From Molanna angustata (taxonomy: Eukaryota > Arthropoda > Insecta > Trichoptera > Molannidae), in the NCBI GenBank assembly GCA_963576475.1, contig OY754967.1:24378651-24442650 (forward strand): DNA of 64,000 nucleotides. The letters run 5' to 3'. Of the stretch, positions 48,501 through 56,432 are shown piece by piece (positions within the stretch are counted from its first letter, which is position 1; every line of letters begins with the position of its first letter). The position numbers and the translations under genes are program-made. The notes under the pieces were generated by a model. That model made no database searches and was not told where the DNA came from. It saw only the letters and a list, made by a program, of their open reading frames with translations.

Positions 48501-51012
48501 ATATGGAAATATAAAATAAAAATTCAAATGCTAAAATAACCCTTGACCGGAACAAAAATTCAATTTTTTTAGCATAAAAGTTTTGCAGACATTTTGGGAT
48601 CTGTCCATTAAGCGGATCAAAAATAAAAAGGGACAAAAACACAGACTTAAATGTTCCATTCCGAATTCTGCGTTCATACATACATATAGGCACATAACAT
48701 ATTATAATATGCTACGAAGCCTCTATGTTGTTGTTTTTTTTTACTACAAACTTCTCCATACGATTCTCTCACACTGGACTTAGGTTAATACTGTCGATTC
48801 ATGAAGAGAATTAAATTCTCTTGAACAAATCGACAGTTGGATAAAAAAAAGACAGAACAAAACAATTCATAGCTACTCATCTAATTAATATCAAGGACTC
48901 CTACACATATTTTTTTTAATACAGTTGACATATGTATGTAGTATTGGCCGATCGCATGTCAATAGTTTCAATAGAAATAATAAATCAAGGTTGGATATGT
49001 GTTTGGTCCATAATATACATAACATTGTAAACATCAAAAGAGGAACTACACTTCCTGGATCATCATTCTTTGAATATGTGACCTCTAATGGTGAATGTTG
49101 AGCCATCAATAGTGCCCACACAAGCTACATATAATTGCTATCGGTTCAAACAAAATAATTATAGCGCACACTGATGAAATATACAATTTCATATGCCAAT
49201 AGGCTCAGTATTATATCTATGATAGTTAATAATTAATAAATATAGGTAATACATAATAGGGAAATATGCAGTTATTATAATATCAGACCATTTCTGCTAT
49301 GAATAACAACTACAAACAATAAATTAGGTACTGTGGATAATGATAATGAACATTTCCTTGCACCCTGCGCAAGTGGCGAGCTTATTGCCGCTTGGCAATT
49401 TCTTCCAACTAACCAGTGTTTCCAGCCCAGAGAAGCAATATTTGCGTGAGAAATAAGTTCAAGATTTTTTAGCAAATATTTATAAGTTATTTATTCATAT
49501 ACATTCATATTTCATTTCGTAGGTGTGCAACAAAGACAGTTTTACGATTTATTTTCTTCTAATTTAAAAGTTGTGAATTATTTTATCTGTTATATATTTT
49601 AGATTATCACCAACTCATCTCACCCAAAATCTTTATTTAGATTTAATATCATACGTATTATGTTCCGGAGATTGCGTTACTAGTATTTGTTTTAGTAAAA
49701 TGCTTATGAAATAGTATTCTAACACAATATAAGGTAATTCAAGACTATTTCTTTCGATAATCCTGTTTGAAAAAGCACTAAGTGATAATAATAATATGAT
49801 ACTTCGTCATTCAATAGAAAAGAACGTTCTGAATAGGTACCTACGTTCCTATTCCATTAATTCCAAGTTGAGTTTCTTTCATACTTTGAAAATGGAACGT
49901 TATTAATAAGTCGCGAATTCCCAATTTTTTATTTTTTAAATAATTTAATTTTATGAATCTATGGATTTGAAATAAATCGATTTGAAATATACATATATAT
50001 TGTAATAAGAAACAATACTTATAATAACACAAGCACTGAAAAGGATTACTAATTGATAAATTCCTTTTTGACCATGAAAAAAAATGTTTTGCTGAAAAAC
50101 CGTTTGTACTGGGATGTTTAAGTACATATTTATCATAACATGACAAAAATTACACAGAAGAAACTATATATAGAAAATGATTCCAATATATTTAAGATCT
50201 TACCTTGAAATTACCAATCTTGTCTGCCAACATCCCTGCCAGAGGTGGCATGATGATGACCATTACGGGAGTTACAGCTGACATTATGGCGGTCTCCTCA
50301 ACATTGATCCCAAGTTCTCTCATGTGGATTGTCAAGTATGGGTACAGCACAAACAAAGCTAAAATTATTAATTATAATAAAAAAAAAGGAAAAAATATAA
50401 TTATAAAATAGTAATACATGCGTGATGTCAATTGAACCAACGTTAAAACATATTTACAAAATATCTAAATAGTAATACATACGTGATGTCAATTGAACCA
50501 ACGTTAAAACATATTTACAAAATATCTAAATAGTAATACATACGTGATGTCAATTGAACCAACGTTAAAACATATTTACAAAATATCTAAATAGTAATAC
50601 ATACGTGATGTCAATTGAACCAACGTTAAAACATATTTACAAAATATCTAAATTTGCAGACAGCTCTCGAAACACTGATCAAGATATCAAAAACCATGTT
50701 TTTTTTAGAGCCAATATCTCTAAAACTTCAATATTTATAGATCAAAATTACTTAATCGGATACCTTACGATATCTTTGTCTTGGCGTTGGTTTCAGGAAC
50801 ACTCCAGGGACATTTGATTGCTTTTATGTATATTAGACATTGAAAAACACCACATAAAAAGATTGTAATATTTAATTATAAGAGAATGAATAAAGATGTT
50901 CTAAAGAATACTCACTCGAAGAATGGACGAAAAACAATATCTTGAGTGGAAGCAGCTGTTTCTGTTTTAGATCTTTAAAGATCCTTCTGAAGAAAGCCTT
51001 TATGAGCCTCAT
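30007..51012 (-). CDS. Mfsd6-like: MFSD6-like major facilitator superfamily transporter (gene 3, 9 visible exons, one exon missing)
   Basis: Exons on the minus strand: 51012-50916, 50358-50204, 43865-43666, 41451-40863, 39724-39578, [missing], 34115-33952, 33154-32951, 31442-31275, 30512-30007. All visible junctions are GT-AG and in phase except across the missing exon. The visible product is about 742 residues. Family marks include LYPYLTIHMRELGI, PPLAGMLADKIG, a large Cys- and sequon-rich loop after the first helices, NLEFKSPASN, LWGYIESFLFWLLQDLGAS, LSGPIIDRIGHANV, NPWMCLFFEALEGVTSS, TDTSIQGLLGG and GVGKGAGSLIGGY. These are typical of MFSD6 (MFS_1-like family), a 12-helix membrane protein whose substrate is not settled. 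Its long loop and its tail, rich in Lys and acidic residues, are as in insect homologues known to me in general. Assignment to MFSD6-like is strong; the substrate is unknown. Confidence 0.92.
31275..31442 (-). CDS. Mfsd6-like: MFSD6-like exon 9
   Basis: 56 codons: GYSLLYNPWMCLFFEALEG, then a helix over TSSLAFTAAVTYAARLS, then TDTSIQGLLGGIYYGVG. Acceptor ATACAG, donor GTTAGT. Phase 1 in and out. Confidence 0.95.
31443..32339. other. MFSD6-like intron between exons 9 and 8
   Basis: AT-rich, with a balanced patch at 31710-31830 of unknown origin. Confidence 0.5.
32340..32520 (+). repeat. Family A repeat, degenerate copy in an MFSD6-like intron
   Basis: GGCGGGAGTCAATAATATTT, CCTCAATAGAGA, CAGGCACCTAC and CGGCCGGTTTATGTGAT match family A in order. 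Confidence 0.55.
32951..33154 (-). CDS. Mfsd6-like: MFSD6-like exon 8
   Basis: 68 codons with the strongest family signature: LWGYIESFLFWLLQDLGAS, then MGVTITVGGIAGIPLLVLSG and PIIDRIGHANV, then the helix VLFIGFLFYAIRLI. Phase 1 in and out. Confidence 0.95.
33300..33810 (-). mobile_element. Two non-LTR retrotransposon 3' fragments in an MFSD6-like intron
   Basis: Minus frames read IEDITKWSRMRSWFWRDYV (about 33800-33740) and GRRCQWRNHVERMGDNRLP, then GRRARGRPAKRWSDSWTSRS with stop near 33405. Same family as 56520-56900. The two pieces overlap in protein position, so they are separate insertions or a rearranged copy. Confidence 0.75.
33952..34115 (-). CDS. Mfsd6-like: MFSD6-like exon 7
   Basis: It encodes PAFYLYAILKVFSSFLMMAI, a membrane helix, the family mark NLEFKSPASN, and a second helix ending FVVCFVLG. 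It needs two bases from the previous exon to complete its first codon, which exon 5 (phase 0) cannot supply; hence the missing exon. Donor GTGAGT at 33951. Confidence 0.92.
34270..34345 (+). repeat. Family A end fragment
   Basis: GCATATACGCAAACATTGGA followed by AATTTAGTTAATTTATTG, matching the flanks of the palindrome at 7.3-7.5 kb. Confidence 0.5.
34501..34700. other. Assembly gap (200 Ns) that probably hides an MFSD6-like exon
   Basis: Exactly 200 Ns. The gap lies between visible exons ending at 39578 and starting at 34115, where family knowledge predicts one more exon. True gap length is unknown. Confidence 0.75.
34701..35639. other. MFSD6-like intron DNA right of the gap
   Basis: A short repeat (TTAAAAAATAAACA units, 34785-34900). 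On the minus strand a TTTCTTACAG acceptor-like string lies next to the gap (34711-34720), but the few bases after it do not resemble the expected protein. Confidence 0.4.
35640..35800 (+). repeat. Family A repeat, partial
   Basis: GTCGGGAGTCAATGATAT, CATCTCAATGGAGACGAA and GGAGAACCAGGAACTCA in order; the 3' half is lost. Confidence 0.6.
35973..36653. mobile_element. 681 bp fold-back element flanked by TTAA
   Basis: Long inverted repeats (about 325 bp each, about 30 bp spacer) with outer ends GGGGGACTGCTGCCAACG and its complement, and inner matches such as ACGTTGCATTAATGC. TTAA flanks both sides (35969-35972 and 36654-36657). No ORF. Target TTAA recalls piggyBac-like non-autonomous elements; the ends do not clearly match that group. 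Confidence 0.75.
37121..37750 (+). mobile_element. 5'-truncated Dong/R4-like non-LTR element in TAA repeats
   Basis: A plus ORF open from 37144 to a stop at 37632 ends in a restriction-like endonuclease-type domain: LYWNRDIITDRT, HNRPDITLID, TYLIEISMP (PD...E pattern), VPIILSSTGIIPK, TIVRKFLQ. It is flanked by TAA runs at 37122-37142 and about 37733-37749. Dong elements of Bombyx insert into TAA repeats, which fits. The frame is intact though 5'-truncated, so insertion is fairly young. Confidence 0.75.
37751..37862 (-). mobile_element. SINE-3 body fragment next to the Dong-like element
   Basis: Matches 49345-49460: CACTTCCTTGCACCCTGCGC, TTTCTTCCAACTAACCAGTG and AGCAATATTTGCGTGAGAAA. Confidence 0.6.
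38400..38710 (-). mobile_element. Non-LTR retrotransposon C-terminal fragment
   Basis: Minus frame reads RQLRWYGHILRRPEDHIVNQ, AMAVDIP, then RGRQKNTWMAQ. This is the usual LRWYGH...RGRPK..W block; stops and shifts break it. Confidence 0.75.
38717..39275 (+). mobile_element. Helitron-like non-autonomous element
   Basis: Starts in an AT run, then CGTACGTGTGTATGTCACTG, AACTCCTCCTAAACGGCTGA, and ends AACGTCTGTCGGGTCCGCTA. This start/end pair is common in lepidopteran genomes and usually classed as Helitron; the 3' CTRR is degenerate here. An inverted relative is at 45295-45785. Confidence 0.55.
39578..39724 (-). CDS. Mfsd6-like: MFSD6-like exon 5 (end of loop, start of next helix)
   Basis: It encodes 49 residues with four cysteines, ending DPVLTFWTYMA. 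Two AGs lie in tandem at the acceptor (39728-39725); only the inner one keeps the frame open, the outer one shifts it. The donor GTAAGA at 39577 leaves phase 0. Confidence 0.88.
39985..40445 (+). repeat. Family G repeat with a short ORF-like stretch
   Basis: GACACACACGCG, ACCTAGTGAAGCAGCTTACG and CGCATCTAGTT match 5595-5890. Upstream sequence may be part of the same retroposon; class unknown. Confidence 0.45.
40863..41451 (-). CDS. Mfsd6-like: MFSD6-like exon 4 (large extracellular loop)
   Basis: At 589 nt it is the longest exon. It encodes residues 151-347, a hydrophilic loop with cysteines and six N-glycosylation sequons (NES, NST, NET, NSS, NNT, NMT), so it most likely faces outside. Phase 2 in, phase 0 out; donor GTAAAA at 40862. 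Confidence 0.9.
41495..41700. repeat. Degenerate tandem repeat at the exon 4 acceptor side
   Basis: AGGACATCACAGGA.ATATGAGGAAG recurs about four times at 55-65 bp intervals with drift. Lies within 50-250 nt of MFSD6-like exon 4. Confidence 0.6.
42960..43160 (+). mobile_element. Non-LTR retrotransposon C-terminal fragment
   Basis: Plus frame FWILARSLSDNLRELVVTGN, VEGNKIQRLLTDKWSSL matches the GHIARR..DNLEKLVVTGKVEG..RGR block of insect LINE polyproteins. Short and degenerate. Confidence 0.65.
43162..43490 (+). repeat. Family A repeat, best-preserved plus copy
   Basis: Runs from the CTCAATAGAGACGAAGTTGG block through TATGCGCTTGCGCAACGTTC, CAATTATGCCTTCTTATTGA and ATCGCCATCTATGTAGTAAC to AAAGCAACAGTCCAT. 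Confidence 0.7.
43666..43865 (-). CDS. Mfsd6-like: MFSD6-like exon 3 (helix 3 and start of the large loop)
   Basis: It begins VLLAISSALGGGAALLLLLVP, a clear membrane helix, then enters a loop with two cysteines. Acceptor CCCTCAG, donor GTAAAA, ends in phase 2. Confidence 0.92.
44537..44915. mobile_element. hAT-like MITE with GCCGAA hexamer arrays
   Basis: Ends TAGTGTCCGACCGAAG and CTTCGGTCGGACACTA are exact inverted repeats. Flanks CTAAGTTC and CTAGGTAC resemble an 8 bp target duplication with two changes. Both subterminal parts are GCCGAA repeats; the middle is AT-rich with a GC-rich patch at 44720-44790. No ORF. Confidence 0.75.
45295..45785 (-). mobile_element. Helitron-like element, inverted copy with a nested insert
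   Basis: Minus-strand relative of 38717-39275: AGCGGACCCGACAGACGTTG at the left, CCATTTTGGAGGAGTTCAGT and CATACACACGTAC at the right. 45360-45485 is a nested piece shared with 54050-54215. Confidence 0.55.
45360..45485 (+). repeat. Interspersed repeat (family B), nested in the Helitron-like copy
   Basis: Shares ATCACGGC, CCGACAGGCG, TTTTAAAAGGAAGCACGAC and CTCACCTAAAAAAGGCA with 54045-54215. Confidence 0.55.
45786..47119. other. MFSD6-like intron, AT-rich, nothing supported
   Basis: No repeat family or ORF recognised. Confidence 0.5.
47120..47400. other. Unexplained less AT-rich island in an MFSD6-like intron
   Basis: About 280 bp of balanced composition in AT-rich intron DNA. Three overlapping frames are open for 60-66 codons but show no recognisable domain, splice sites in phase or ATG context. 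Probably a transposon fragment of unknown type. Confidence 0.35.
47545..47645. repeat. Degenerate copy of the 7.3 kb palindrome
   Basis: CACCACGTATCGATTGAATT, ACCGGTTTCGGAACTAACCG and CCCTCCTCAGGCAG, then a much shortened second arm (TCTGTCTGAGGAG). Confidence 0.65.
47700..47848 (-). mobile_element. tRNA-derived SINE-3 with its 5' head
   Basis: Minus strand: GCCGTGGCACAGTTGGTGAG (box A-like TGGCACAGTTGG), GTCGTCTGGCTTCTGTGCGG, then TTTCTCACGCAAATATTACT, GGGCTGGAACACTGG. Links the tRNA-like head to the body seen at 37751-37862 and 49345-49460. Confidence 0.65.
48224..48293. repeat. Hairpin with 27-28 bp arms and a 15-base loop
   Basis: Arms TTTACCTA...TATCAGCTGTC (48224-48251) and its complement (48267-48293) differ only in T-run length. 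Intronic in the MFSD6-like gene. Confidence 0.75.
48373..48842. mobile_element. TIR element family C, internally deleted copy
   Basis: Left end ATCCAACTG, right end ATCGACAGTTGGAT; 470 bp. The middle lacks about half of the full-length copy and the CA tract is reduced to AAAACACAGAC. Confidence 0.65.
49345..49460 (-). mobile_element. SINE-3 body
   Basis: Minus strand from TTTCTCACGCAAATATTGCT through GGAAGAAATTGCC and GCCACTTGCGCAGGGTGCAA to a TTCATTATCATTAT end. Lacks the tRNA head. Confidence 0.6.
50204..50358 (-). CDS. Mfsd6-like: MFSD6-like exon 2 (helices 1-2)
   Basis: It encodes residues 33-84, including LYPYLTIHMRELGI and PPLAGMLADKIGNFK, the MFS motif-A region between helices 2 and 3. 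Acceptor TTTTAG, donor GTAAGA, ends in phase 0. Confidence 0.93.
50408..50651. repeat. 61 bp tandem repeat, four copies
   Basis: Unit starts ATAGTAATACATACGTGATG at 50408, 50469, 50530 and 50591; copies are almost identical. In MFSD6-like intron 1, 50 bp upstream of exon 2. Confidence 0.95.
50916..51012 (-). CDS. Mfsd6-like: MFSD6-like exon 1 (start)
   Basis: ATG at 51012-51010 gives MRLIKAFFRRIFKDLKQKQ, a basic cytoplasmic N-terminus, then the start of helix 1 (ILFFVHSS). The donor is GTGAGT at 50915. Phase 1. The exon continues 5' as leader to a probable TTCTCAG acceptor at 51153-51151, so the gene has at least one more non-coding exon upstream. Confidence 0.88.
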
Positions 51013-51150
51013 TTTGAATACTCAATAGAACTATTTAAAATATCACAACATTAATATTTGGTCTCGAGAGAAATCCGATTGAAAATCGGATATTTATTTA
51101 TTTATCCGGGTTTCATATTGTCTCTTCTTTTCGTACTTTTTTTGTCGAAT
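51013..51150 (-). promoter_or_regulatory. MFSD6-like 5'UTR part of exon 1
   Basis: From the ATG back to a TTTGTTCTCAG acceptor at 51151-51153. The first exon and promoter lie further right and were not located. Confidence 0.5.
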
Positions 51151-51559
51151 CTGAGAACAAAAAAAAATAAATATTAGTCAATGTCATAGATAAAAAAAAT
51201 AAAGGTAAAATAAAAGTAGTTAATTGATTTGTTATTTACTATATATTGTTTTCAGTGTTAATAACATAACAATTATTTTAACAAAACGAAGAATTATTTT
51301 ATGTCATGGTTAATAAATAAAAAAGTACAAATATAGCAATAAAAAATCAAAAACAAAATAGAAATTGAAAACATTATTTTTTTTTCAGGAAAAGTCAGGA
51401 AAATATATATGTAGACCATTTCGGCTAACTAAGCCCTTATCAACTGTTCTAGCCAGCAGAAACATTACATAGTGTATAAAAAATTGTGTGATCAAAATTT
51501 GAATTTAAACCATCGGTCATTAATATTTTTTTTCTGAATACTCTGACACTAATAGACCA

Positions 51560-52045
51560 AGAGCCAGCGACGGTAACAACGATTGGATAATATGATCTCT
51601 GAGTAGTGGTGGCTTTTGGAGATAACAGCCTTCAAAGTGTTGAAAATTATTATTTTAACATTATTATTAGACACTAACTTTGGTGGGAACCCCCCGACAG
51701 GCACCTTAAAATGTTAATAAATCGTCATGTATCTTTAAAGGTGTCTGAAAGGCATGATTCCTAAAAGTTTTCCGTATTAAATATAAAAAAATAATCACGC
51801 TTAATACTATGTATAACGCTTCATACTATAACTGACGTGTTGCCATCTATTTTCAATATTTTGCAGACTGTTATTTCCGAAAGCCACCACTACTCAGGGT
51901 ATATATTATCCAATCGTTTTTACCTACTGCGGTATCCTTTTACAGAAAAAAATCAGCTTTTATACTTAAGTATAAGTTTAAATTTAGTATGGGCCACTAT
52001 ACAAAATGACGTAAGTCTGGCCATCGAAGGCGGTATTACACTATA
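51560..52045. mobile_element. Fold-back element family D, simpler copy
   Basis: Left arm (51575-51650) with ACGATTGGATAATATGAT and GAGTAGTGGTGGCTTTTGG; right arm (51868-51930) is its complement. Middle carries CTAACTTTGGTGGGAA. Related to 5186-6255. Confidence 0.6.
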
Positions 52046-52451
52046 ATCTTACGAACTATTTTCATCAATTCAATTTAATATGCAGATTTAAAATATGCAG
52101 AGAATCTCGTTATATTTACTTATGCAATATTTATAAATAAAATCTTATTTACATATGAGTGATTCACTTTCAATAAAGGCCAAAACTTGTATGAACAAGG
52201 GGAAATGTCTAATATAATTCAACTCAACGACACTTACTAAGAACTATATAAAATATATAGCAATCATGTACTTGATTACATTGAATCAATAAATTTATAT
52301 TAAATTAGTTGCATGTAACACATTTTTTTTATTAAGTATACATAATATAAACAGACACATAGTACAAAAATTTAAATTATTACGGTTTTTTTTTCAATAG
52401 GCACTGTCCCAATAAAGTTTAAAAACTTGTTCTTGGGACAGGAAACATGAG

Positions 52452-53200
52452 ATCCAACTGTCGATAGCTATATATAGTACGTATAGTTGAAGAGTTGAAG
52501 TACCAAACTATAAACCCATAAATCCAATTATTGAATATTTTAAGATATTTTGATTTCTATACAACACATCTAGGTGTGTATGTCAAGATAGGATAGTATG
52601 GAGGTCAGTCTTTTTTTCCTACCCAGAATATGAAAACAGCATGATGGTTTGTATGTATGTTTGGAGATGAAGTATCAAACTATTAAGTCTTCTTAGATAT
52701 TGTGTATAGGCGACTGCCATACAAATTGTATGAAGCGATGTCGTCACTAAATTAAATTTATATCAAAATTGTTTAAAAAAAATTAAGTTATTCTACTACA
52801 TTGCCAATATTTTTTATATAAAATCAAATTATCTAGTTGGGGTGTTTCGGCTTTTTTCGATATTTTTAAAATCTTTGGAAATATAGGCAGCTAAACACAT
52901 AAATTTATCATAAAAAATATTTTTCTTAATAAAAATGTTTGAGAAACTCTGTAATCATTTTGAGAAAATAAATTTGAGATTTTGTATTTGTCTATATTCA
53001 TACCAATTTTCAGCGTTCTAGCTTTTATGGTTTCTGAGATATATGGAAAAATAAAGTAAAAATTCAAAAGTTGATAACCCCTGCCTGAAACAAAAATTCA
53101 AAATTCTGAGTACAAAATTTTTGTAGGCCTATTACTTTGTTTATATTTTGAAATTTTGGGCTCTGTGCATTGAGCAAATCAAAAGTTATAAGGGACACAT

Positions 53201-53250
<50 letters not shown>

Positions 53251-53317
53251 ACACCCACACCCACACCCACACCCACACCCACACCCACACCCACACCCAC
53301 ACCCACACCCACACCCA

Positions 53318-53358
<41 letters not shown>

Positions 53359-53377
53359 ACACCCACACCCACACCCA

Positions 53378-53418
<41 letters not shown>

Positions 53419-53440
53419 ATTAAATGTTCTACTCAAAATT
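52452..53440. mobile_element. TIR element family C, right end lost to a LINE fragment
   Basis: Left TIR ATCCAACTGTCGAT (52452-52465); body matches 8634-9440. The expected right end is replaced by reverse-transcriptase sequence from about 53440. The sequence 52305-52450 to the left resembles the family C outer flank with a 125 bp insert. Confidence 0.65.
53193..53414. repeat. CA and CACACC microsatellite blocks
   Basis: Alternating CA and ACACCC blocks of about 220 bp, at the same internal site as the CA tract of the full-length family C copy. Confidence 0.97.
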
Positions 53441-53560
53441 TTGATAGATGTGGTCTATAGTGACTTAGCCAAAGCCTTTGACAATGTAGATCATGACGTT
53501 TTGTTACAAAAACTGCATGACTTTGGATTAGATAACTGCCTCCTGTCATTTTTCGTTTAA
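53441..53560 (+). mobile_element. Reverse transcriptase fragment of a Jockey/CR1-type LINE
   Basis: Plus frame DVVYSDLAKAFDNVDHDVLL, QKLHDFGLDNCLLSFFV-stop is the conserved palm block (usual form YTDFSKAFDxVDHxLL). Only about 38 codons remain. Confidence 0.85.
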
Positions 53561-53629
53561 CGGTGTAACGGTGGGTCTGTTCTGTTTCTAGGAATTCCTG
53601 AAATTTTGAATTCATTTTATAGTTCCCAC

Positions 53630-53735
53630 CCAATAAATTATTAGTTGCTCACCCAATAATTTATTAGTTAGCCACCCAATAAATTTATTAGTTACCCACC
53701 CAAAAACATAATAGTTATCCACCCAATAGATGGGT
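53630..53735. repeat. About 23 bp minisatellite abutting a SINE head
   Basis: Five units based on CACCCAATAAATTATTAGTT end directly at the SINE-1 head at 53733. Confidence 0.8.
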
Positions 53736-53820
53736 GGGTGGCAGAGCGGTAAGCGTGCTGGGTTTATAATCCTGCCACGACCGATTTCTTTCACCTATAG
53801 CACAAGCTTAATTTAGGGTA
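53733..53820 (+). mobile_element. tRNA-derived SINE-1, partial copy
   Basis: GGTGGCAGAGCGGTAAGCGT, then a deletion across the anticodon/box B part, CCTGCCACGACCGATTTC and a shortened body. Confidence 0.7.
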
Positions 53821-54044
53821 TTTTTCGTCAAAACTTTGGATGTTGACAAGAAGAGTACGTAAGAGTATAATGATTTTGAATACGATAGAGCGAGATAGGT
53901 ATACTTCGATTCTCCCAATATATACCATGAAAATATATCGTATTGTTTTTCGTATCTAGCCAATAAAATATTTCATCCTTTACAGAATGTTTTATCAGTT
54001 GATAAGTAACGGGAAAACAGATCATTTACATGTCGAAGAATGTC

Positions 54045-54215
54045 ATCAAAAACTCATACCATCACGGCATAATATACCACAATGTGAGATAACCAGCGAC
54101 AGGTATGCGGATGTTAATTTCCTTATAAAAGGAAGCACGACGCGTGCGGGAATCCCTACACACCAGTATCATCTCACCTAAAAAGGCAGTACCTACAATC
54201 AGAATGGGTGATGGT
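54045..54215 (+). repeat. Interspersed repeat family B
   Basis: CATACCATCACGGCATAATA, ACCAGCGACAGGTATGCGG, AAAGGAAGCACGACGCGTGC and CATCTCACCTAAAAAGGCAG; shared with 45360-45485. Confidence 0.55.
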
Positions 54216-54264
54216 GAACCATATTGCTATACTATGTGAGGCTTTTTTTTTCTTTTAAGTGAAT

Positions 54265-54500
54265 TGTTACACACTATTCAAATATATAGAACTTTCAAAA
54301 ATTACATTGATAAAGGAACTCAATAAGAAGGCATAATTGGTAAACGCTGCGCAAGCGCATAAAGTGATCACGTAAACCAGCCGATGACAGGTCGTAAGCC
54401 CTGTAGGTGCCTCGAGTTCCTGGTTCTTCTACAATATCCCAACTTCGTCTCTATTGAGATGTTCAAAAGTTTGTCAGTAAAAATATCATTTGACTAGTGA
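54265..54500 (-). repeat. Family A repeat, minus copy
   Basis: Reverse complement of 43175-43390, including GTAAACCAGCCGATGACAGG and CAACTTCGTCTCTATTGAGA. Confidence 0.7.
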
Positions 54501-54959
54501 AAAGGAATCAATCACCTTGATGTTCCTTATGGGTAATTGTTTAATCGTTTTTACGTGGCGCCACGTATCATGATGGTAGGTAAGTACCTACCTACATAAT
54601 AATATTTATCAGGCCCGCGACTTGAAAGTCAATATTGTAGGTCACTCACAAATAGTCACAAATCACAATATAAAAAACGGAAGTATACCATTTGAGGTGT
54701 TACGTTGTAAGGCACAAATCCCACAACACGGTGATGTGACTGGCGTGCTAATCTTTTATATTTTAATGACATTAAAGCAATTATTATCTTCATTCACTGT
54801 GAATAATTCGTTTGCACATTGTCCAAGTCGATTAATCTCGTCCAACAATTGTGTAATAAAAAACCAGTACATCATGAAACTACTTCCTAACAAATGGACA
54901 GAAGTTAATCATCAATATAATTGTGGTGTTTGATAAAATGGGAATAGAAATATATATTA

Positions 54960-55200
54960 CCTGTCTACCGTATTTTATTTTATTTTATTTATTTAGGTAA
55001 AATAAACAGGATTAAACCTACAATTATTTTACGCGATTAATCTTAAAAAAATAATTACATCACTGTGTATAACATTTCAAATTAAAGTACAAAAATTAAA
55101 ATAAACCAAAAGCATACAAGGTATAAAAATTATAATAAATTAAAGCATACAAGGTAGTAGGTACAAAAATCAAAATAAATTAAAGCATTCTCGCTTGTTT
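54960..55200 (-). repeat. LINE-tail-like sequence with short repeats
   Basis: Begins with an ATTTT/ATTT tail and contains repeated AAAGCATACAAGGTA and AAATAAATTAAAGCAT; consistent with a minus-oriented retroposon end. Confidence 0.4.
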
Positions 55201-55891
55201 ACAAAAATATATACCGAAGTAGGTAGGAGAGAAACATCCAAAAATTCGCACCACATACACATACATAGGTACATAATATTAACTATCCCGCATTGCATAC
55301 TATTTGAGCACAGATTGCACAAGCTCCACAAATCAAGGCAAGAAAATATATTTTTTAAATTCATTTAATTTTGAGAAAATATCTACAAGAGGTCTGGTCA
55401 ACGATATGATATTAAAATCGCGAGTAATTCTAGGGAGGGGAGAGAAATAGCCTATATTAGTTTTATATGACTTTAAAATAAAAAAAGTCCCGAGATCTTG
55501 TATACCTACACTTTTTTTGCGTTAAAATTCAATAGACGCATTATATTGGGGGTATCTAGTCTGCCATTGACATTCATTTTTGTATTATTTGGACGAACTT
55601 TAGAGCTTAAAGTCGTATTAAAAATACTATAAAATTACATTGATTCATAGCGCCAATTATAAAGTTCTTTCAATCTATCCCAGACGCAAAAACGGATATA
55701 ACATAAAAATTGAGTATTTGAATCTTGTAGTGTAAGCACAAAATCCATTTTCTTTTAATTTGTTCGTCATTCTACGATTATATTAAGATATGGACTGTAG
55801 AGCCATCGAAGACGAAGAAGATTTTCGGCAAAACTTGATCTTATAAGATGAATCGAACACGAGTTTTTAACTCTATCGAGAGAGTATCAAC

Positions 55892-56398
55892 GTAGTTATT
55901 TTGTTCTATATTGTTCAATAATTTTGTAATGTAGTTGTTTTGTTCTATATTGTTCAATAATTTTGTAATGTAGTTGTTTTGTTCTATATTGTTCAATAAT
56001 TTTGTAATGTAGTTGTTTTGTTCTATATTGTTCAATAATTTTGTAATGTAGTTGTTTTGTTCTATATTGTTCAATAATTTTGTAATGTAGTTGTTTTGTT
56101 CTATATTGTTCAATAATTTTGTAATGTAGTTGTTTTGTTCTATATTGTTCAATAATTTTGTAATGTAGTTGTTTTGTTCTATATTGTTCAATAATTTTGT
56201 AATTTAGTTGTTTTGTTCTATATTGTTCAATAATTTTGTAATGTAGTTGTTTTGTTCAATATTGTTCAATAATTTTGTAATGTAGTTGTTTTGTTCTATA
56301 TTGTTCAATAATTTTGTAATGTAGTTGTTTTGTTCTATATTGTTCAATAATTTTGTAATGTAGTTGTTTTGTTCAATATTGTTCAATAATTTTGTAAT
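55892..56398. repeat. 39 bp minisatellite, exactly 13 copies
   Basis: 507 bp = 13 x 39. The unit starts GTAGTTGTTTTGTTCTATAT and ends AATAATTTTGTAAT. Units differ at very few positions (first unit TATTTT, one ATTTAG, two TTCAATATT). Because 39 is divisible by three the minus frame is open (13-residue repeat) except for one stop at the variant unit; no gene features. Confidence 0.97.
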
Positions 56399-56432
56399 GT
56401 GTGTAAATAACTTTATAAATAAATAAGTAAAT

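Noticed and set aside
50408..50651. CRISPR-like array
   Set aside because: Units are contiguous without unique spacers and the DNA is from an animal.
53064..53460. Overlapping Cys/Val, His/Thr or Gly/Cys repeat ORFs
   Set aside because: They are translations of CA/ACACCC microsatellite DNA.
54622..54933. 103-codon plus ORF
   Set aside because: Begins with TTG, no early ATG, no domain, no splice context, lies between repeats; likely chance.
55841..56386. Long minus ORFs with a 13-residue repeat
   Set aside because: They are a by-product of a 39 bp minisatellite (unit divisible by three); no ATG context, no splice sites, and one variant unit gives a stop.
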